From NCBI GenBank assembly GCA_036677085.1, contig JAKFFI010000055.1:1-64000 (forward strand): DNA of 64,000 nucleotides, read 5' to 3'. Both the position numbers and the translations under genes were made by a program. Of this stretch, positions 42,606 through 55,550 are shown in pieces (the first letter of the stretch is position 1; the number at the start of each line of letters is the position of its first letter). This DNA comes from JAGPUQ01 sp036677085. Lineage in GTDB: Bacteria; Pseudomonadota; Gammaproteobacteria; Pseudomonadales; Porticoccaceae. The notes beneath the pieces are model-generated. The model did no database searches and was not told the DNA's origin. It saw only the letters and a program-made list of their open reading frames with translations.

Positions 42606-43040
42606 GTGTCTCAGTATCGCCCGGTTGCACAGCTTGATGAGTGGGGCTGCGGTGTTGCTTGTATTGCATCTTTGTTGGATATTTCATACGAAAATGCATA
42701 TTGGCTAGCGCGCCGCGAGAAGGGTGATGCAATAGCTGGTGTATCTCCAGGATTGGAACTTCACCACATTGCCATGATCCTTCAAGAAGAGGGCATCCAT
42801 GTCGTCGCTGACTGGCGAGAGGCCGACGATTTTCCGGCTGGAACAATATTGTTCGTAGAAGGGCCTGCGCCATATGACGGCGGCCATTACATTCTCCGCA
42901 CTCACAAAGGATGGATGGATCCCTGGGCAAATATCCGTAACCCCGATGAAGCTCGCAAGGCCAAAATCATCAAGGGCTATCCCGTCGGGACAAAGTTTTC
43001 CGTGGCGCTAGTACCCAGGATCGGTCAGGGAAATAGGTAA
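42606..43040 (+). CDS. C39-like papain-fold cysteine peptidase domain protein
   Basis: A 144-residue protein that is essentially one C39-like domain. Catalytic elements: Gln9 and Cys15 in VAQLDEWGCGVACIASLL, His94 in DGGHYILRTH and Asp105 in WMDPWAN. The start is set by AGGAGGA (42594-42600) 5 bases before GTG 42606; in-frame ATG 42573 lacks a ribosome site. C39 domains normally trim leader peptides in bacteriocin exporters, but no transporter or precursor peptide is seen here. AT-richer than the backbone; likely acquired. Confidence 0.78.
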   Translation: MSQYRPVAQLDEWGCGVACIASLLDISYENAYWLARREKGDAIAGVSPGLELHHIAMILQEEGIHVVADWREADDFPAGTILFVEGPAPYDGGHYILRTHKGWMDPWANIRNPDEARKAKIIKGYPVGTKFSVALVPRIGQGNR

Positions 43041-43140
43041 CAAAAAACCCCGAGGGCCTGGGCGACACCAGATCCTGCGCTGCTGGACTTGTTGCGGATT
43101 TTTTTGAAGGTGCCAACCGTCATCGCGCCGCTCAGAGCGA

Positions 43141-44625
43141 TCAGGGCAGGTCGGTGGCACCCATCAAAAAGCGGTCGCATTCGCGCGCGGCACCGCGCCC
43201 TTCGTTGAAGGCCCATACCACCAGACTCTGGCCGCGGCGGCAGTCGCCGGCGGCGAATACCTTGGGGATGCTGGTCTGGAAACTGCCGTGCTCCGCCTTG
43301 ACGTTGGAGCGCGGGTCGCGCTCCACGCCGAGGGCTTCCAACAGTGGCTGCTCCGGCCCCAGAAAGCCCATGGCGAGCAGTACGAGCTGGGCCGGCACCA
43401 CGCGTTCGGTGCCGGGCACCGGCTTGGGAATCATCTGGCCCTGCTCGGTTCTGGTCCACTCGACATCCACCAGATGCACGGCCTTGAGCTGGCCGTCGGC
43501 ATCGCCTTCGAGTTTGGTGGCGGTGGTCAGGTAGACACGCGGATCGGCGCCAAAGCGGGCGGCGGCTTCTTCCTGGCCATAGTCGACGCGATAGATCTTG
43601 GGCCACTCGGGCCAGGGGTTGTCGGCGGCGCGAGTGTCGGGGGAGCGCGGCATGATCTCGACCTGCACCAGGCTGTTGCAGCCGTGGCGCAGCGAGGTGC
43701 CGACGCAGTCGGTGCCGGTGTCGCCGCCGCCGATCACGACCACGTCCTTGCCGGCTGCCGAGATGTAGTCCGGGCCCTGCTGTTTGTCGAGCACGGCCTG
43801 GGTGTTGGCGCGCAGGAAATCCATCGCGAAGTGAACACCCTTGAGATTGCGCCCTTCGAGGGGCAGATCGCGGGGTGCAGTCGCGCCGGCGCATACCACG
43901 ACGGCGTCGAAATCGCTCAGCAGTTGCTGCGCGGAAATGTCCTTGCCGACTTCGGTATTGCACCGGAAGACGATGCCTTCCTGTTCCAGTACACGCAGCC
44001 GGCGCAGCACGACTTCTTCCTTGTCGAGCTTCATGTTGGGGATGCCGTACATCAGCAGGCCGCCGGCGCGGTCGGCGCGCTCGAACACGGTGACGCTGTG
44101 GCCGACCTTGTTGAGCTGCGCGGCCGCGCTGAGCCCGGACGGGCCGGAGCCGATCACGGCGACTTTCCTGCCGGTACGGCTGGTCGGCGGTTCGGCCACG
44201 ACCCAACCCTGCTCCCAGGCGTGGTCGATGATCTCGCACTCGATGTTCTTGATGGTCACCGGCGGGTTGTTGATGCCGAGCACGCAGGAGCCTTCGCAGG
44301 GCGCCGGGCAGACGCGGCCGGTGAATTCGGGGAAATTGTTGGTCTTGTGGAGTCGCGTCAGGGCGTCTTTCCACAGGCCGCGGTAGACTAGGTCGTTCCA
44401 CTCGGGAATCAGGTTGTTGATCGGACAGCCGCTGGCCATGCCCGACAGCAGGGTGCCGGTGTGGCAGAAGGGCACCCCGCAATCCATGCAGCGGGCGCCC
44501 TGCTCGCGCAGTTTGGCTTCGGGCAGATGATCGTGGAATTCGCGCCAGTCCTTGACGCGCTCGGTCGGACTGCGGTCAGCCGGCAGTACCCGTACATAAT
44601 CGATGAAACCGGTCGGCTTTCCCAT
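43141..44625 (-). CDS. gltD: glutamate synthase small subunit
   Basis: A 494-residue NADPH/FAD subunit that feeds electrons to GltB. N-terminal 4Fe-4S region with GARCMDCGVPFCH, CPINN and CPAPCEGSC; FAD loop VAVIGSGPSGLSAAAQL; NADPH loop VVVIGGGDTGTDCVGTSLRHG; C-terminal FAAGDCRRGQSLVVWAFNEGRGAA. Full length. It follows gltB with a 67-base gap. Confidence 0.96.
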   Translation of the reverse strand: MGKPTGFIDYVRVLPADRSPTERVKDWREFHDHLPEAKLREQGARCMDCGVPFCHTGTLLSGMASGCPINNLIPEWNDLVYRGLWKDALTRLHKTNNFPEFTGRVCPAPCEGSCVLGINNPPVTIKNIECEIIDHAWEQGWVVAEPPTSRTGRKVAVIGSGPSGLSAAAQLNKVGHSVTVFERADRAGGLLMYGIPNMKLDKEEVVLRRLRVLEQEGIVFRCNTEVGKDISAQQLLSDFDAVVVCAGATAPRDLPLEGRNLKGVHFAMDFLRANTQAVLDKQQGPDYISAAGKDVVVIGGGDTGTDCVGTSLRHGCNSLVQVEIMPRSPDTRAADNPWPEWPKIYRVDYGQEEAAARFGADPRVYLTTATKLEGDADGQLKAVHLVDVEWTRTEQGQMIPKPVPGTERVVPAQLVLLAMGFLGPEQPLLEALGVERDPRSNVKAEHGSFQTSIPKVFAAGDCRRGQSLVVWAFNEGRGAARECDRFLMGATDLP

Positions 44626-44692
44626 GGAGTTCCCAAACGTGTAAAGGGTTGGTGGCTAGGGCGGTGTCGTGCGGCGCTGTTGTGCGGCGCGG

Positions 44693-49330
<4,638 letters not shown>

Positions 49331-49479
49331 TTCGCTCGAATTCGCACGCCAATGGGGCCGGATTTGGGGCCAGCCCCCAAGCCGGGGGGGGGATTTTTCC
49401 TAATCCCGCCGGTAACTGCAAGCTTTGCCGCCGAAATTTCCTGCGCAGCCCGGTTGCGCGCATCCGGCGCGGGCGGGAT

Positions 49480-50313
49480 TCAGGGTGCCGCGGTCCAGTC
49501 CACCCAGCCGAACTGGGCGGTCGTCAGCACCAGTAGCCCGAAACCGATCCGGTACCAGGCAAACAGGGTGAAGTCGTGGCTGGCGATATAGCGCAACAGC
49601 CAGCGCACGCACAGAAATGCCGACACGAAGGCAGCGACGAAGCCCGCGACCCACATGCCCCAGTCGTTAAAGGAAAGCAATTCCCGTTCCTTGTAGAGCT
49701 GGTAGAGCGTCGCGAGTATCAGGGTGGGGATGGCGAGAAAGAACGAAAACTCGGTGGCCGCGCGGCGCGAGAGGCCGAACAGCAATCCACCGATGATGGT
49801 GGCGCCGGAGCGGGAGGTGCCCGGAATCAGTGCGAGCGCCTGCGCGAGACCGAGTTTGAGCGCATCCAGCGGGCCGAGTGCATCGACGGTTTCTATCCGG
49901 ATGCGATGCTCGCGCCGCTCGGCCCAGAGCATCACGATCCCGCCGACGATAAACGCCACTGCTACTATGGTCGCGTTGAATAGCTGCGCCTTGATGGCGC
50001 TGCCAAACAACAGCCCGAGCACTGCGAGCGGCAGGAACGCAATCGCCAGGTTGAGGGTGAAATGCTGCGCCGCCCGCTCCCGGGGCAGGCCGCACACTAC
50101 GGCCGCAATACGGGCGCGGTACTCCCAGCACACCGCAAGAATGGCGCCGGACTGAATCACGATCCCGAACAGTTTGCCGCGGTCGTCATTGAAGTGCAGC
50201 AGCTCGCTGGCCAGGATGAGGTGCCCCGTGGACGAGATCGGCAGAAATTCGGTGAAGCCTTCCACCAGCCCCAGAATCACGGCTTTGAGAATCAGGAGGA
50301 AATCCACGCGCAC
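49480..50313 (-). CDS. uppP: undecaprenyl-diphosphatase (UppP/BacA)
   Basis: A 277-residue membrane phosphatase that recycles undecaprenyl pyrophosphate for peptidoglycan synthesis and gives bacitracin tolerance. Catalytic motifs GLVEGFTEFLPISSTGHLIL near the N-terminus and PGTSRSGATIIGGLLFGLSRRAATEFSFFLAIP in the middle are intact; about eight helices. Stands alone between gltB and a peptidoglycan L,D-transpeptidase. Confidence 0.95.
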   Translation of the reverse strand: MRVDFLLILKAVILGLVEGFTEFLPISSTGHLILASELLHFNDDRGKLFGIVIQSGAILAVCWEYRARIAAVVCGLPRERAAQHFTLNLAIAFLPLAVLGLLFGSAIKAQLFNATIVAVAFIVGGIVMLWAERREHRIRIETVDALGPLDALKLGLAQALALIPGTSRSGATIIGGLLFGLSRRAATEFSFFLAIPTLILATLYQLYKERELLSFNDWGMWVAGFVAAFVSAFLCVRWLLRYIASHDFTLFAWYRIGFGLLVLTTAQFGWVDWTAAP

Positions 50314-50394
50314 TCCGGGCGGAAAACAACGGCGGCGATTATACGCGTGGGTGGCGCGTCGCCCGCGCCGTATCGGAACAGCGCTCCGTGCGCG

Positions 50395-51114
50395 TCAGCG
50401 CGACGCCAGCGGGCTGCCGCCGGCGCAACTCAGGAGGGCCGAATTCGCCAGCCATTTCTGATCAGGGTAATAGGCAAACAGGTACTGGTCGCCCTTGATG
50501 CTGTCGATCAGGGGATGCGTGACTTCCGGGCGTACCGCCGGGCAGCCGTGGCTGCGCCCCAGGCGGCCGGTGCGCTCGATGAAGGACTCGCTGACGTAGT
50601 CGGCGCCGTGGATCACGATGGCGCGTTGGTAGGCCAGGTCGTTGATGCCGGGCTCCAGTCCTTCAAGGCGCAGCGAGTAGCCGTTGCGGCCCTGGTAGCT
50701 GTCGAGCGTGCGGAACAGCCCCAGGCTGGACTGATAGCTCTCCGGTTTGTTGGAGAAAGCGCGGGCCCGGGCGTCGCCGGAGCCGCGGCCGTGAGAGACC
50801 AGTTCCTCGAACAACAGCCGCGGCCGGGCCAGGTCGAACACCCACAGGCGGCGCGCGGTGGAGGGCAGCGAGTAGTCGATCACGGCCAGGCGGCGGGCGT
50901 TCGCGCTGGCGCAGGCCAGCGCATGGGCGGCCAGGCGCAGTACCGCCGGGTCCGCGTTCGGGGCCAGGCGAGTGAGCGTGCGGTCCAGGGATTGCCCGCG
51001 CGGCGTGCTGGTCATGGCCTGAGCGGAGAAAGCGGCGAGCAGCAAAGTGGCGGTCAGTGCCACGAGTGAAAGTATCGCGAGTGAAGCTGATCGCAGCGGT
51101 CGGGGGAGTATCAT
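50395..51114 (-). CDS. murein L,D-transpeptidase catalytic domain family protein
   Basis: A 239-residue exported protein: signal peptide SLAILSLVALTATLLLAAFSAQA, then a YkuD_2-type catalytic domain. HGRGSGDARARAFSNKPESYQSSLGLF is family-typical; the nucleophile Cys is in GRSHGCPAVRPEV and the His in IVIHGADYVS. It probably acts on peptidoglycan cross-links or hydrolyses them. ATG 51114 places the signal peptide at the start. Divergent from the larger L,D-transpeptidase, with 196 bases between. Confidence 0.87.
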   Translation of the reverse strand: MILPRPLRSASLAILSLVALTATLLLAAFSAQAMTSTPRGQSLDRTLTRLAPNADPAVLRLAAHALACASANARRLAVIDYSLPSTARRLWVFDLARPRLLFEELVSHGRGSGDARARAFSNKPESYQSSLGLFRTLDSYQGRNGYSLRLEGLEPGINDLAYQRAIVIHGADYVSESFIERTGRLGRSHGCPAVRPEVTHPLIDSIKGDQYLFAYYPDQKWLANSALLSCAGGSPLASR

Positions 51115-51310
51115 TGGGAGCCCGTGTTTGTCATCGCTCAACGCTGGTGTCCGGAGCGCCAGCTCAATAGCTGGCATTTTTTGTGCCGGCCCTGGCAATC
51201 GTGACACCCGGTGGCGGAGCGGCCCCAGGCTGTGCGCCATTATGAACATCCCGACCGGGATGACCAAATCTTCATTTTCAGCCTGGATTCTCCACCGAGT
51301 GAGCACTGCG

Positions 51311-52936
51311 ATGTCTGTTCCTGCCCGGGCGAGTCTCCTGATCGTCCTGTCACTGTGGTTGCCCTGGGCGGTGAACGCCGCCGGGAGCGGGCCGGTCGCG
51401 GCCGACAGCGACGCCGCCGTCACTAACCTGATCAGCCAGGTGGTGAGCACCGGCGATGCCGATTTGCAGGCTTTCTACGCCGCGCGTGCCCTGCGTCCGG
51501 CGTGGCGGGACGAGCAGACGGTGGCGGCGTTGGCGGGGGCCATGGCGACCCTCTCCGAGGATGGCCTGGTGCTATCGGACTATCGTCCGGAGGCGCTGGC
51601 GGCCGCCTATCGCAAAGCCCATGCGGCCGTACCCCGCGCGGAGGCACTGGCGCGGTTCGATATCGAGGTCAGCGGGTTGCTGATCACAGTGCTGCACCAC
51701 TTGGCGTCCGGCAAGGTCGATCCGAGGGCCATCGATGCGGACTGGGATTTGCCACGCGCCGTGCCGCAACTGGATTTCGCGGCGGTGGCGCAGGCCGTCG
51801 ACGCCCGACAGTTCACGACGGCCTTCGCGATCGCACGCCCCGCCCACGCGCTCTATTCCGGTTTGCGCGCGGGGCTCGCGCGCTATCGCGATCTGGAACA
51901 GCGGGGCGGCTGGCCGGCGTTGCCCGCGCGGCGCACCGCGTTGCACCCCGGGGATCGCCATGACGACGTGCCGCTGTTGCGCGCGCGCCTGGCGCTGGTG
52001 GCGGATCTCGCGGAGCCTGCACCGGATAGCTGCGCTGACCCGGATGCGGCAACGCCGATGCCGGATCCAGACTGTTATGACGACGGACTCGCCGCGGCGG
52101 TGCGCAGTTTTCAGCGCGGTCATTTCCTGAAGGTGGATGGCGTCGTCGGCGCCAACACCCGGGCCGCGCTCAACCTGCCGGTGGCCGAGCGCATCAACCA
52201 GATCCGGGTCAATCTGGAACGCGCCCGCTGGCTGCTCCACGGCCTGCCCGAGTCCTTCGTGCTGGTGGATGTCCCCGGTTACCAGCTCAGCTATTTCCGC
52301 CCCGGCGGCGACATCTGGCGCGCGCGCATCGTGGTGGGGCAGCCCGCGCGGCCGACACCGGCGCTGCGTTCGGCCATTACCCACCTCACCTTCAATCCGA
52401 CCTGGACGATCCCGCCGACCATATTGCGCGAGGACGTGCTGCCCAAGGTGCGCAAGGATCCGGGTTATCTGGCGCAGGAAAATATCGCGGTGCTGGACGC
52501 TTCCGGCGCGCGGCTCGACCCGCATCGGATCGACTGGTCGCGGCCGGGCAACCTGATCCTGCGTCAGGATGCCGGGCCTCACAATGCGCTGGGCCGGGTG
52601 GCGATCCGCTTCCCCAACACCCATACGGTCTACCTGCACGACACCCCGGCGCAGGATCTGTTCGGCCGCGACCAGCGCGCGCTCAGTTCCGGCTGTGTGC
52701 GCGTCGAGCACGCGCTGGAGTTCGTTCGCCTGCTGCTCGACGACGCGACCCAATGGAGCGCCGACGCCATCGCGGCCGTGGTCGCCCAGGGCGCTACGCG
52801 ACGGGTCGATCTCGCACGGCAAGTGCCGCTGATCCTGTACTACTGGACCGTGCAGACCGATGCCGACGGCGCACTATCCTTTCGCCCGGACATCTACCGG
52901 CGCGACGCGGCGGTGCTGGCGGCGCTGGACCGGTAA
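51311..52936 (+). CDS. L,D-transpeptidase, YcbB/LdtD-like
   Basis: A 541-residue periplasmic enzyme making 3-3 peptidoglycan cross-links. Signal peptide (ARASLLIVLSLWLPWAVNAAG), scaffold domain, peptidoglycan-binding segment (LAAAVRSFQRGHFLKVDGVVGANTRAALN), and YkuD domain with the catalytic His in VYLHDTPAQDLF and Cys in RALSSGCVRVEH. Insertions inside the YkuD domain are typical of the YcbB type. ATG 51311 was chosen because a signal peptide begins there; an upstream ATG at 51242 is in frame. Confidence 0.91.
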   Translation: MSVPARASLLIVLSLWLPWAVNAAGSGPVAADSDAAVTNLISQVVSTGDADLQAFYAARALRPAWRDEQTVAALAGAMATLSEDGLVLSDYRPEALAAAYRKAHAAVPRAEALARFDIEVSGLLITVLHHLASGKVDPRAIDADWDLPRAVPQLDFAAVAQAVDARQFTTAFAIARPAHALYSGLRAGLARYRDLEQRGGWPALPARRTALHPGDRHDDVPLLRARLALVADLAEPAPDSCADPDAATPMPDPDCYDDGLAAAVRSFQRGHFLKVDGVVGANTRAALNLPVAERINQIRVNLERARWLLHGLPESFVLVDVPGYQLSYFRPGGDIWRARIVVGQPARPTPALRSAITHLTFNPTWTIPPTILREDVLPKVRKDPGYLAQENIAVLDASGARLDPHRIDWSRPGNLILRQDAGPHNALGRVAIRFPNTHTVYLHDTPAQDLFGRDQRALSSGCVRVEHALEFVRLLLDDATQWSADAIAAVVAQGATRRVDLARQVPLILYYWTVQTDADGALSFRPDIYRRDAAVLAALDR

Positions 52937-53023
52937 GCGCGGAACAAGGGGTCGCGGGTCAAGGGGCGGAGATAGACGCTCAGCCATAATGCCTACCATG
53001 CTCAGGCTGGATTCGGAGGTGTG

Positions 53024-54433
53024 ATGAAATTGCAGTTTCTGGGAGCCACCCGCGAAGTGACGGGTTCGTGCTTTCTCATCGAGGTGGGCGGCCAGCGTCT
53101 GCTGGTGGATTGCGGCATGTATCAGGGCGGTCGCAAGGGCGAGGCGCGCAATGCCGAGCCGTTTCCGTTCGCGCCCGGGGACATCGACGCCGTGGTGCTG
53201 ACCCACGCCCATATCGATCACGGCGGGCGCCTGCCGCAACTGGTACAGCGGGGTTTTCGCGGACCCATCCATACCCACAGTGCGGGCAAGGAGCTGGCGC
53301 GGATTCTGCTCAAGGACGCGGCTTCCCTGGCCATCAAGGATGCGGAACTGCAAAACCGCAAGCGCGCCCGCCGGCACCTGCCGCCCGTGGAACCCTTGTA
53401 CGCACTGGCGGATGTGGAGCAAACCCTGAAGCAGATGCGCGGTCTGCCCTACGATCGGGAGTGCGAGATTCTGCCGGGTGTGCGGCTGCGACTGCGGGAT
53501 GCCGGGCATATCCTGGGGGCGAGCATCCTCGAACTGTGGCTCCGCGAAGGCGAGCTCGAACGCAAGCTGGTATTCAGCGGTGATCTGGGTCACCGGGGAT
53601 CGCTGATTTCGCCGGACCCCACCCCGGTGGCGGAAGCCGATCTGGTGGTGATGGAGGCGACCTACGGGGACCGCGATCACCGTTCGTGGGAGTCCACCTG
53701 GGAGGAACTGGAAGAGATTTTCACCATCGGCAACCAACTGCGCGGGAATATCCTGATTCCCGCGTTTGCCGTGGGCCGTACCCAGCAGCTGCTCTATGTG
53801 CTGGCCCAGAAATATCAGGCCTGGCATCTGGAGCGCTGGCTGCTGGCGCTCGACAGCCCCATGGCGATCGCTACCACGAAGCTCTACGCCCGTTACGCCG
53901 CGCTGCTGGCGCCGCAAGGCAAGGCCTTGACCGAGGCCGACTTCAGCCCGCCGGGGCTGTTGCTGAGCCAGACCCCCCAGCAATCGATGCGGTTGAACCG
54001 CATCGACAGTGGCGCCCTGATCATCGCCGGCAGCGGCATGTGTACCGGCGGGCGGATTCTCCATCACTTCAAGCACAACATCTGGCGGCGCAACTGCCAG
54101 GTGGTGATGGTGGGTTATCAGGCGGAAGGCAGCCTCGGCCATGCGCTGATCAGCGGCGCGCGGGAAATCCGCCTGTGGGGCGAGCGCATCAAGGTGGCTG
54201 CCACCATTCACACCGTGGGCGGTCTTTCGGCGCACGCCGATCAGAGCGGGCTGCAGCACTGGTATGGTCAGTTCACCGGCCGCCCGCCGGTGGCGCTGGT
54301 GCATGGCGAGGAACATTCCATCAGCGCTTTCGCCGACCGCCTTGGGGGCGAGGCGCGCACGGTGTTCCAGCCGGCGTTTGGCGACGCCCTGGATCTGGCC
54401 GACATGCGGATGAGCATCCCGAGCGGGGCTTGA
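53024..54433 (+). CDS. MBL-fold beta-CASP ribonuclease-like protein
   Basis: A 469-residue metallo-beta-lactamase/beta-CASP protein of the Ysh1/CPSF-type group. Metal motif LTHAHIDHGGRLP; LVFSGDLGHRGS; MEATYGDRDH; beta-CASP PAFAVGRTQQLLYVL; GMCTGGRILHHFK; final metal-binding VGGLSAHADQSGL and ALVHGEEHS. Likely an RNA endo/exonuclease. Ribosome site GGAGGT is 5 bases before ATG 53024, so the GTG at 53021 is not the start. Confidence 0.9.
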   Translation: MKLQFLGATREVTGSCFLIEVGGQRLLVDCGMYQGGRKGEARNAEPFPFAPGDIDAVVLTHAHIDHGGRLPQLVQRGFRGPIHTHSAGKELARILLKDAASLAIKDAELQNRKRARRHLPPVEPLYALADVEQTLKQMRGLPYDRECEILPGVRLRLRDAGHILGASILELWLREGELERKLVFSGDLGHRGSLISPDPTPVAEADLVVMEATYGDRDHRSWESTWEELEEIFTIGNQLRGNILIPAFAVGRTQQLLYVLAQKYQAWHLERWLLALDSPMAIATTKLYARYAALLAPQGKALTEADFSPPGLLLSQTPQQSMRLNRIDSGALIIAGSGMCTGGRILHHFKHNIWRRNCQVVMVGYQAEGSLGHALISGAREIRLWGERIKVAATIHTVGGLSAHADQSGLQHWYGQFTGRPPVALVHGEEHSISAFADRLGGEARTVFQPAFGDALDLADMRMSIPSGA

Positions 54434-54485
54434 CGGGGCCGGTTGGCGGTCGCAGGGTGGAGGCTCGATTCCCTGGAGTACCGTT

Positions 54486-55079
54486 ATGAACTATCCGGCC
54501 CCCTACGCTGCGGATTTTGGCCAGCGTGACCCTGCGCCCGGCGTCGATACGCTGTTTGTCGAGCGCTGGTCGCCACGCGCTCTCCGCAAGGTGGAAATCC
54601 CTGAGGCCGAGCTGCGCACGATCTTCGATGCCGCGCGCTGGTCGCCGTCCTGCTACAACGAGCAGCCCTGGCGCTTCGTGACCTCGACGCCGGCATCCTT
54701 CGCCACCTTTCTCGATCTGCTGGTCGAGGCCAACCAGGGCTGGGCGCGCAATGCGGCGGTACTCGGCTTCGTGTTTGCCGACAAAAAGTTCTCCCGCAAT
54801 GGCGACGACAATGCGCTGGCGGTATTCGATAGCGGTGCCGCCTGGATGGCGATGACCCTGCAGGCGCGCCAGCTTGGCCTCTACACCCACGGCATGGCGG
54901 GCATTGCCTGGGACCGGGCGCATGCCGCGCTGGGAATGGACCCTGAGCACTACGCGCTGTGCGCAGGCTTTGCCATCGGTGCGCTGGACGCCCCGGATGG
55001 ACTGCCGGAACCCGCCCGCGCCATGGAGCGGCCGTCGCCGCGCCGTCCGCTAGCGGAAATCTGGCGCCAGGTGGGCTGA
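54486..55079 (+). CDS. nitroreductase family protein
   Basis: A 197-residue FMN-dependent oxidoreductase. FMN-binding FVERWSPRALRKVEIPEAEL (R-x-S-x-R region) and ARWSPSCYNEQPWRF; later SGAAWMAMTLQARQLGLYTHGMAGI. Substrates could be nitro-compounds, quinones or enones. Its 3' end overlaps the convergent GNAT gene by 30 bases. Confidence 0.9.
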   Translation: MNYPAPYAADFGQRDPAPGVDTLFVERWSPRALRKVEIPEAELRTIFDAARWSPSCYNEQPWRFVTSTPASFATFLDLLVEANQGWARNAAVLGFVFADKKFSRNGDDNALAVFDSGAAWMAMTLQARQLGLYTHGMAGIAWDRAHAALGMDPEHYALCAGFAIGALDAPDGLPEPARAMERPSPRRPLAEIWRQVG

Positions 55080-55550
55080 ACCCGCGCTGGTGGCAGGAGC
55101 GTTGACGAGTTCGAGGCGCATCCGCAGCGCCTCGGAGCCGTCCTCGTAATAGCCGGGCAGGCGGCCGGCTTCGACAAACCCGAGTTTGCGGTAGAGCTGA
55201 TGCGCGGCACCATTGTCGGAGCGCACTTCCAGCGTGAGCGCCGTGCAGCCCCGGGCGCGGGCGGCGACGGCGAGAGCCTCGGCCAGCGCGGTCGCCACGC
55301 CTTGGCCACGCGCCGCCGCCGCCACCGCGATGGTGTAGAGGCGGGCGCTGGTCGATCCGCGCCGATACAGTGCGACCGCGTAGCCCAGGGGTGCCGCCGC
55401 GTCGCCGGCGATCAAGGCAGTGGCCTGTGCGCGGGTGATCAGGTAGCGCAACTGGCGCGCACTGAAGCGGTCGGTGGCGAACGCGCGCTGCTCCAGCGCC
55501 GCGATGCCCGGCACATCGGCCGGCGCCGCCCGCCGGATTGACCAGGTCAC
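55050..55550 (-). CDS. GNAT family N-acetyltransferase
   Basis: A 166-residue RimI-like acetyltransferase. The acetyl-CoA loop VAVAARGQGVATALAEALAVAARARG (RGQGVA) and the C-terminal LEVRSDNGAAHQLYRKLGFVEAGRLPGYYEDGSEALRMRLEL are typical. Its start overlaps the end of the upstream ATP-grasp gene by 4 bases, so the two are translationally coupled and probably act in one pathway rather than on ribosomal protein S18. Confidence 0.88.
   Translation of the reverse strand: MTWSIRRAAPADVPGIAALEQRAFATDRFSARQLRYLITRAQATALIAGDAAAPLGYAVALYRRGSTSARLYTIAVAAAARGQGVATALAEALAVAARARGCTALTLEVRSDNGAAHQLYRKLGFVEAGRLPGYYEDGSEALRMRLELVNAPATSAGSAHLAPDFR

Noticed and set aside
49384..49392. Run of nine G before gltB
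   Set aside because: A homopolymer tract that could vary in length, but it lies outside coding sequence and no functional site is evident.
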